Part shown: one piece after another, positions 54,913 through 64,000 of the stretch
Position numbering within the stretch: the stretch's first letter is position 1
Layout: every line of letters begins with the position of its first letter
Source of the DNA: Lysobacter enzymogenes
GTDB taxonomy: Bacteria > Pseudomonadota > Gammaproteobacteria > Xanthomonadales > Xanthomonadaceae
Reading direction: 5' to 3'
Assembly (NCBI RefSeq): GCF_900106525.1
Contig: NZ_FNOG01000005.1
Location: forward strand, 186,001 to 250,000
DNA: 64,000 bases
Notes under the pieces: model-generated
What the model was told of the DNA's origin: nothing
Databases searched by the model: none
Seen by the model: only the letters and a program-made list of their open reading frames with translations
Translations under genes and position numbers: made by a program

Positions 54913-55695
54913 TCAGCGCCCGAACGCGGCGTCGATGCGCGCGCGCACTTCGGGCTGGTGGAAGGTCAACTCGTGCAGGGCGACTTCCTGCTCGATATAG
55001 CGCGGCAGGCGCTGGCGCAGATCCGCGACCAGATGGTCCTTGAGCGCGACCAGCGACACCCGCGGTTTTTCGGCCAGGTTGCGCGCCAGTTCCAGCGCAT
55101 GCGCCAGCACCTGTTCGCGCGGCAGCACCGGGAACGCGACGCCGCGGCGCTGCAATTCTTCGCCGCGGTAGGTCTGCGCGCCGAGCATCATCTCCGCGGC
55201 CAGCGCCGGGCCGAGCTTGTGCGGCAGGATCAGGGTCGAGCCCATGCCCGGGGTGAAGCCGTACTTCATGAAGTTGGCGGTGTACACGCTCTCGCGCGCC
55301 AGCACGACCAGATCGGCGAACAGGCCGAGCACGAAGCCGCCGCCGATGCCGTGGCCCTGCATCGCCGCGACCACCGGCACCGGGCAGTTCAAGGCCAGGC
55401 TGTAGAGGTCTTTGTCGGTGAACTTGAACCGGCCCTCGTACAGGTCGCGCAAGCCTTCCTGGGTGCCGCCGCTGGAAAAATAGGTGTCGTAGCCGGTCAG
55501 CACCACCGCCTTGCAATCCTGGCGTTGGCCGATGCGGGCGAAGACGTCGGTGAGGCCGGCGATCAGCGCGTCGCTGAAGGTGTTCTTGCTGGCGCGGTCC
55601 TGCATGCGCACCAGCAGCACGCCCTCGCCGGCTTCGCTGAGCGTTACCGGCGCGCCGTCGTCGATGCTTTCGGAGTTGGCGACAGTCGCGGACAT
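54913..55695 (-). CDS. Enoyl-CoA hydratase-like decarboxylase (ECH2) of the beta-branching cassette
   Basis: A 260-residue crotonase-fold protein. The oxyanion loops are FSSGGTQEGLRD near 73 and HGIGGGFVLGLFADLVV near 115, and MKYGFTPGMGSTLILP near 143 is typical of the decarboxylase class (PksI/TaY/CurF-ECH2). It removes CO2 from the glutaconyl intermediate to leave a methyl branch. The start at 55695 shares one base with the ECH1 stop (TGATG), showing translational coupling. Order of action: KS-Ser and ACP, HMG synthase, ECH1, then this enzyme. Confidence 0.92.
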   Translation of the reverse strand: MSATVANSESIDDGAPVTLSEAGEGVLLVRMQDRASKNTFSDALIAGLTDVFARIGQRQDCKAVVLTGYDTYFSSGGTQEGLRDLYEGRFKFTDKDLYSLALNCPVPVVAAMQGHGIGGGFVLGLFADLVVLARESVYTANFMKYGFTPGMGSTLILPHKLGPALAAEMMLGAQTYRGEELQRRGVAFPVLPREQVLAHALELARNLAEKPRVSLVALKDHLVADLRQRLPRYIEQEVALHELTFHQPEVRARIDAAFGR

Positions 55696-56468
55696 CAGTC
55701 GGCCTCCCACGGGAACTTGCCGCTGCGAACAAAGCGGACGATCTTGGCGACGTTGTCGGCATCGCCGAACACCTCGCGGTTGGCCGCCAGCGCCTTGGGC
55801 TTGGCTGCGGCGAGGCTGTCGTCGAGCTCGGCCGCATAACGCTTGTAGCGGGCCACGCCGTCCTTGCCGAGCCGGCGCAGGCGCAGCAGGTGCTTGCGCA
55901 GCAGATTGGCGCTGTCGGCCTCGCAGGCGTCGACCAGGCCCCAGTCCAGCGCCTGCCGCGCCGATACGGGCTGGGTGGTCAGGGTCAGGTAGTTGGCGCG
56001 GGCGATGCCGGTGCGGCGGATCAGGAACGGCAGCACGCAGGCCGGCATCAGGCCGAACAACAGCTCGGACAGGCTGAAACTGGCGGCGTCCTCGGCCAGC
56101 ACCAGATCGCAGGCGGCGACGAAGCCGATGCCGCCGGCGTTGGCGCGGCCGCGCACGTGGGCGACGCTGACGAAGGGGCCGCAGGCCAGGCGCCGCCACA
56201 GCTCGTACAGCGGCTCCGGGTCCTGGCCCTGGATGGTGCCGCGCTCGAAGCGCCCGCGGATCTCGTCGAAGTCGGCGCCGGAGCAGAACACCTCCGGCAG
56301 GCCTTCGAGCACCACCACCGTGGCCTGTGCTTCGCAAGCGCTCAGGGCGTCGCCGAGTTCGGCGATCAGGCGGTCGTCGATGGCGTTGTTGGCCTGCGGA
56401 CGATGCATCTGCACGAAGACGATGCCGTCCTCGGCGCGGACCTTGATCGACTCGTAATGGCGGCTCAT
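55695..56468 (-). CDS. Enoyl-CoA hydratase-like dehydratase (ECH1) of the beta-branching cassette
   Basis: A 257-residue crotonase-fold protein. GRANAGGIGFVAACDLVLAE near 105-125 and FSLSELLFGLMPACVLPFL near 130 are diagnostic of the PksH/TaX dehydratase class, which removes water from the HMG-like intermediate. FCSGADFDEIRG provides the first oxyanion loop. The ATG at 56468 forms a TGATG junction with the HMG-synthase stop; an ATG three codons upstream (56477) inside the previous gene is an alternative. It is co-transcribed with ECH2. Confidence 0.92.
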   Translation of the reverse strand: MSRHYESIKVRAEDGIVFVQMHRPQANNAIDDRLIAELGDALSACEAQATVVVLEGLPEVFCSGADFDEIRGRFERGTIQGQDPEPLYELWRRLACGPFVSVAHVRGRANAGGIGFVAACDLVLAEDAASFSLSELLFGLMPACVLPFLIRRTGIARANYLTLTTQPVSARQALDWGLVDACEADSANLLRKHLLRLRRLGKDGVARYKRYAAELDDSLAAAKPKALAANREVFGDADNVAKIVRFVRSGKFPWEAD

Positions 56469-57724
56469 CAGACCCATTCGTACTCCCGATGGAATTCCTT
56501 GATCTGCTTGAGGAACAAGGTCTTGTGGCCGAGCGCGGCGCGGGCCTGCGGCACGAACGCGGTGTCGGCGTCGAGGTTGCGGGTGCCGAACTTCATGCTG
56601 CGGCTCTTTTCCAGCAGCGCGTCGTACTGCTCCATGCTGAGCTGGTGACGACGATCCAGGCGCTCGCCGATCTTCATCGCGCGCAGCCGCTCCTGGCCTT
56701 CCTTGCGCACGGTGCCGCTGAAGAATTCCGAGCAGCAGCCCGAGCCGTAGGAAAACACGCCGATACGCTGCGGCGCGTCGAAGTCGCCGTTGTCGATGGT
56801 GCTGGCCAGCGACAGCGCGGCGGTGGCGCCCATGATGTTGCCCACGCGCTGGCAGTGGACCAGGCCCGGATTGACCCGGCGCTGGAAGTCGACTTCGATC
56901 TCGTTCGGCTTGGCCTTGGCCAGCTTGCGCATCATGTTGCGGTGCGCGCCCTTGACCATGCCGCCGAACGGGGTGTGATACGCGATATAGCCGAAGGTGT
57001 CGGCGAAGCTCGCGCCGGCGACGCGCTTTTCGTATTCCAGGTACGCGTTTTCGCAGCAGTTGAGGTAGGACAGCAGCGACAGGTCGGTGTCGCCGGCGTC
57101 GGTGTCGGCCGAGGGCCGGCAGGTGTCCATCACCTCGTAGCCGTAATAGCCGTTGGCGCCGACGTCGATCTGGAACACGTGCGGGCGGTCGCTGATCAGC
57201 ATCGCCACTGCGCCGGAGCCGCCGCTGGGCTCGGCGAACGACCAGTCCGCCGACAGCGCCTCGCCGCCCTCCTCGACCATGAAGCGCGACACGTCGGTGG
57301 CGATCACCAGCACCTTGGCCCCGGGCGAGACCTGCGAGAGCACGAAGTTGACCGCCATCTGCAGCCCGGCCACGCCCGAATAACAGGCGTTCTTGAGCTC
57401 GAACAGGCGGCAGTTGCGGTTGAGCCCGAGCAGGTCGTGGCAGTAGGTGCTCATCGACTTGCCGAAATCGAACGCCGACTCGGTGCAGGTGATGACCATC
57501 TCGATGCGGTCTTTCTCCTGCTCGCTGAGCGCGTCCACCAGCGGCTTGGCCGCGTTGACCGCGAAGGTGATCGGGTCTTCGTAGGGCAGCGCCACGCTCT
57601 TTTGCTTCATCAGCAGGTTCTCGAACCGGCTCATGTCCAGGCCGCGGTGGCGCGCCAGCTCGGTCACGTCCAGGCAGGCGGTGCCGGCGAATACGTTCAT
57701 CGCTTCGATTCCAACAGGGCTCAC
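56468..57724 (-). CDS. HMG-CoA synthase-like enzyme of the beta-branching cassette
   Basis: A 418-residue thiolase-fold enzyme that adds acetyl from the donor ACP to the beta-keto group of a PKS intermediate. Catalytic residues are visible: Glu in TCTESAFDFGKS, Cys in ELKNACYSGVAGLQ near 115 and His in YHTPFGGMVKGAH near 250. The N-terminus VSPVGIEAMNVFAGTA matches PksG/TaC starts, so I choose GTG 57724, with AGAGGT 7 bases upstream, rather than the internal ATG at 57700. It lies 73 bases after the hydrolase gene and is followed directly by ECH1. With its neighbours it forms the complete cassette. Confidence 0.94.
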   Translation of the reverse strand: MSPVGIEAMNVFAGTACLDVTELARHRGLDMSRFENLLMKQKSVALPYEDPITFAVNAAKPLVDALSEQEKDRIEMVITCTESAFDFGKSMSTYCHDLLGLNRNCRLFELKNACYSGVAGLQMAVNFVLSQVSPGAKVLVIATDVSRFMVEEGGEALSADWSFAEPSGGSGAVAMLISDRPHVFQIDVGANGYYGYEVMDTCRPSADTDAGDTDLSLLSYLNCCENAYLEYEKRVAGASFADTFGYIAYHTPFGGMVKGAHRNMMRKLAKAKPNEIEVDFQRRVNPGLVHCQRVGNIMGATAALSLASTIDNGDFDAPQRIGVFSYGSGCCSEFFSGTVRKEGQERLRAMKIGERLDRRHQLSMEQYDALLEKSRSMKFGTRNLDADTAFVPQARAALGHKTLFLKQIKEFHREYEWV

Positions 57725-57797
57725 GTTCTTTACCTCTGGCGATTGATGGGGCGCGCTGACGTCGGCGCGGGATGATGCGGCTGAGGCGCGGCGGCGC

Positions 57798-58510
57798 TCA
57801 GCGGAAGGCGACCAACTTGCGCGGGTCTTGGCCGCGCCGCAGGCGATAGGCGGCGAAGCTGCTCTGGTCGGGAAATTGCAGGTACATGTTCCAGCGCAGC
57901 AGCTCGGCGAACGGCACGCCGGGCCCACGCAGATAGGTATGGCCCGGATGGATGCGCGTGTCCGGCGCCAGTTCGCGCTTGAGCCGTTCCAGGCTGTCGA
58001 ACATGGCGTGGGCGGCGGCTTCGTCGCGGCACAGGCCGCAGCCTTCGATGAACAGCACGTCGCCGGCGAACAGGTGCCCGCCGATGCGGTAGCACAGGCA
58101 GCCCGGGGTGTGACCCGGCGCCAGGATCGGCTCGATCCGCAGCGCGCCGAGCGTGCGCGGGGTCTCGTCGATGGCGAGCAGGCGCGGCAGGTCGAAGCCG
58201 CTGGTCTCGATCTCGCGCTGCGACATCCACACCGGGCAGTCGTGCGCGGCCGACAGTTCGCCGGCCAGATGCACGTGATCGAAATGGGCGTGGGTGATGG
58301 CGATCGCGCTCAAGGTCGCGCCGGCGCGCTGCAAGGCGGCTTCGAGCTTGTCGCGCTGCCAGGCCGGATCGACCAACAGCGCCTGGCGGGTGACCGGGTC
58401 CACGACCAGGTAGTTGTTGTTCTTCATCGCGCCGGCGGCGACTTCGATCAGGGTCACCTCCGGCGCGACCACGGCGTCGGCCTGCGCATGCGTCTGGGCG
58501 ACGGCTGCGC

Positions 58511-58514
<4 letters not shown>
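57798..58514 (-). CDS. Metallo-beta-lactamase-fold hydrolase, BaeB/PksB-like
   Basis: A 238-residue glyoxalase II-like protein. The metal motif THAHFDHVHLAGEL near 75, APGHTPGCLCYR near 133, FAGDVLFIEGCGL near 150 and HPGHTYLRG near 193 are intact. Members of this type (BaeB/PksB) are common in trans-AT PKS clusters such as bacillaene; their function is not settled, with thioester hydrolysis proposed. Start ATG 58514 overlaps the PKS stop as ATGA, so it is coupled to the megasynthase. It may release or edit thioester-bound chains. Confidence 0.9.

Positions 58515-64000
<5,486 letters not shown>

Overview
The window looks like a chromosomal segment of a high-GC gammaproteobacterium of the Lysobacter/Xanthomonadaceae type. 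The reasons are very high GC with GC-rich third codon positions, a rich set of TonB-dependent receptors, a sugar-uptake locus pairing a ROK regulator with a TonB receptor, and large secondary-metabolite loci. This placement is inferred from gene content; no ribosomal or housekeeping marker is present. I saw no tRNA, rRNA, CRISPR array or insertion sequence.

Region 1 (1-30100) is an iron-regulated siderophore locus. Three NRPS genes on the minus strand (23268-16600, 16603-4253 and 4256 off the left edge) are joined by 4-base ATGA overlaps, and each protein begins with a TubC-type docking domain. Reading A-domain residues by eye gives Asp, unknown X1, a basic-type X2 (epimerised), Asp (epimerised), Thr, then a Lys-like residue, continuing beyond the window. 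A SyrP/TauD-type dioxygenase just upstream fits beta-hydroxylation of carrier-bound Asp, an iron-binding group of many siderophores. A type II thioesterase is divergent across a perfect Fur-like palindrome. A PepSY-type inner-membrane reductase, a small membrane protein and a TonB receptor with its own Fur-like box follow. A short gene that seems to be an in-frame ExbD-TonB chimera closes the locus.

Region 2 (30254-39168) holds a SMI1/KNR4-like gene and a carbohydrate-use locus: a secreted GH9-type glycosidase divergent from a ROK regulator, a PfkB sugar kinase, an MFS sugar transporter and a TonB receptor. The glycosidase and kinase promoters share a 28-position motif containing an identical 12-mer and a TTGACG -35, a good candidate for a common operator. 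The kinase mRNA may be leaderless.

Region 3 (39228-47861) is ordinary accessory chromosome: hypothetical proteins, a cupin, a P-loop kinase, a metallo-beta-lactamase-fold hydrolase overlapping a small HMA-like gene, a divergent TetR regulator with two palindromes, a small secreted protein and a membrane protein.

Region 4 (47946 to the right edge) is the end of a trans-AT polyketide synthase cluster. The minus-strand operon enters from the right with a PKS (partial KS, KR, ACP, KS, DH) and continues with a BaeB/PksB-like hydrolase, the full beta-branching cassette (HMG-CoA synthase-like, ECH1, ECH2, donor ACP, KS with Ser for Cys), a malonyl acyltransferase, a calcineurin-like phosphoesterase and a Sfp-type phosphopantetheinyl transferase. 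A second acyltransferase-like gene that lacks the malonyl-binding Arg (probable proofreading hydrolase) lies on the plus strand. An RfaH/TaA/LoaP-like NusG paralogue sits beyond a gene-free stretch of about 1 kb. The phosphoesterase-transferase pair resembles the PptH-PptT pair of mycobacteria and is the most unusual observation in this cluster.
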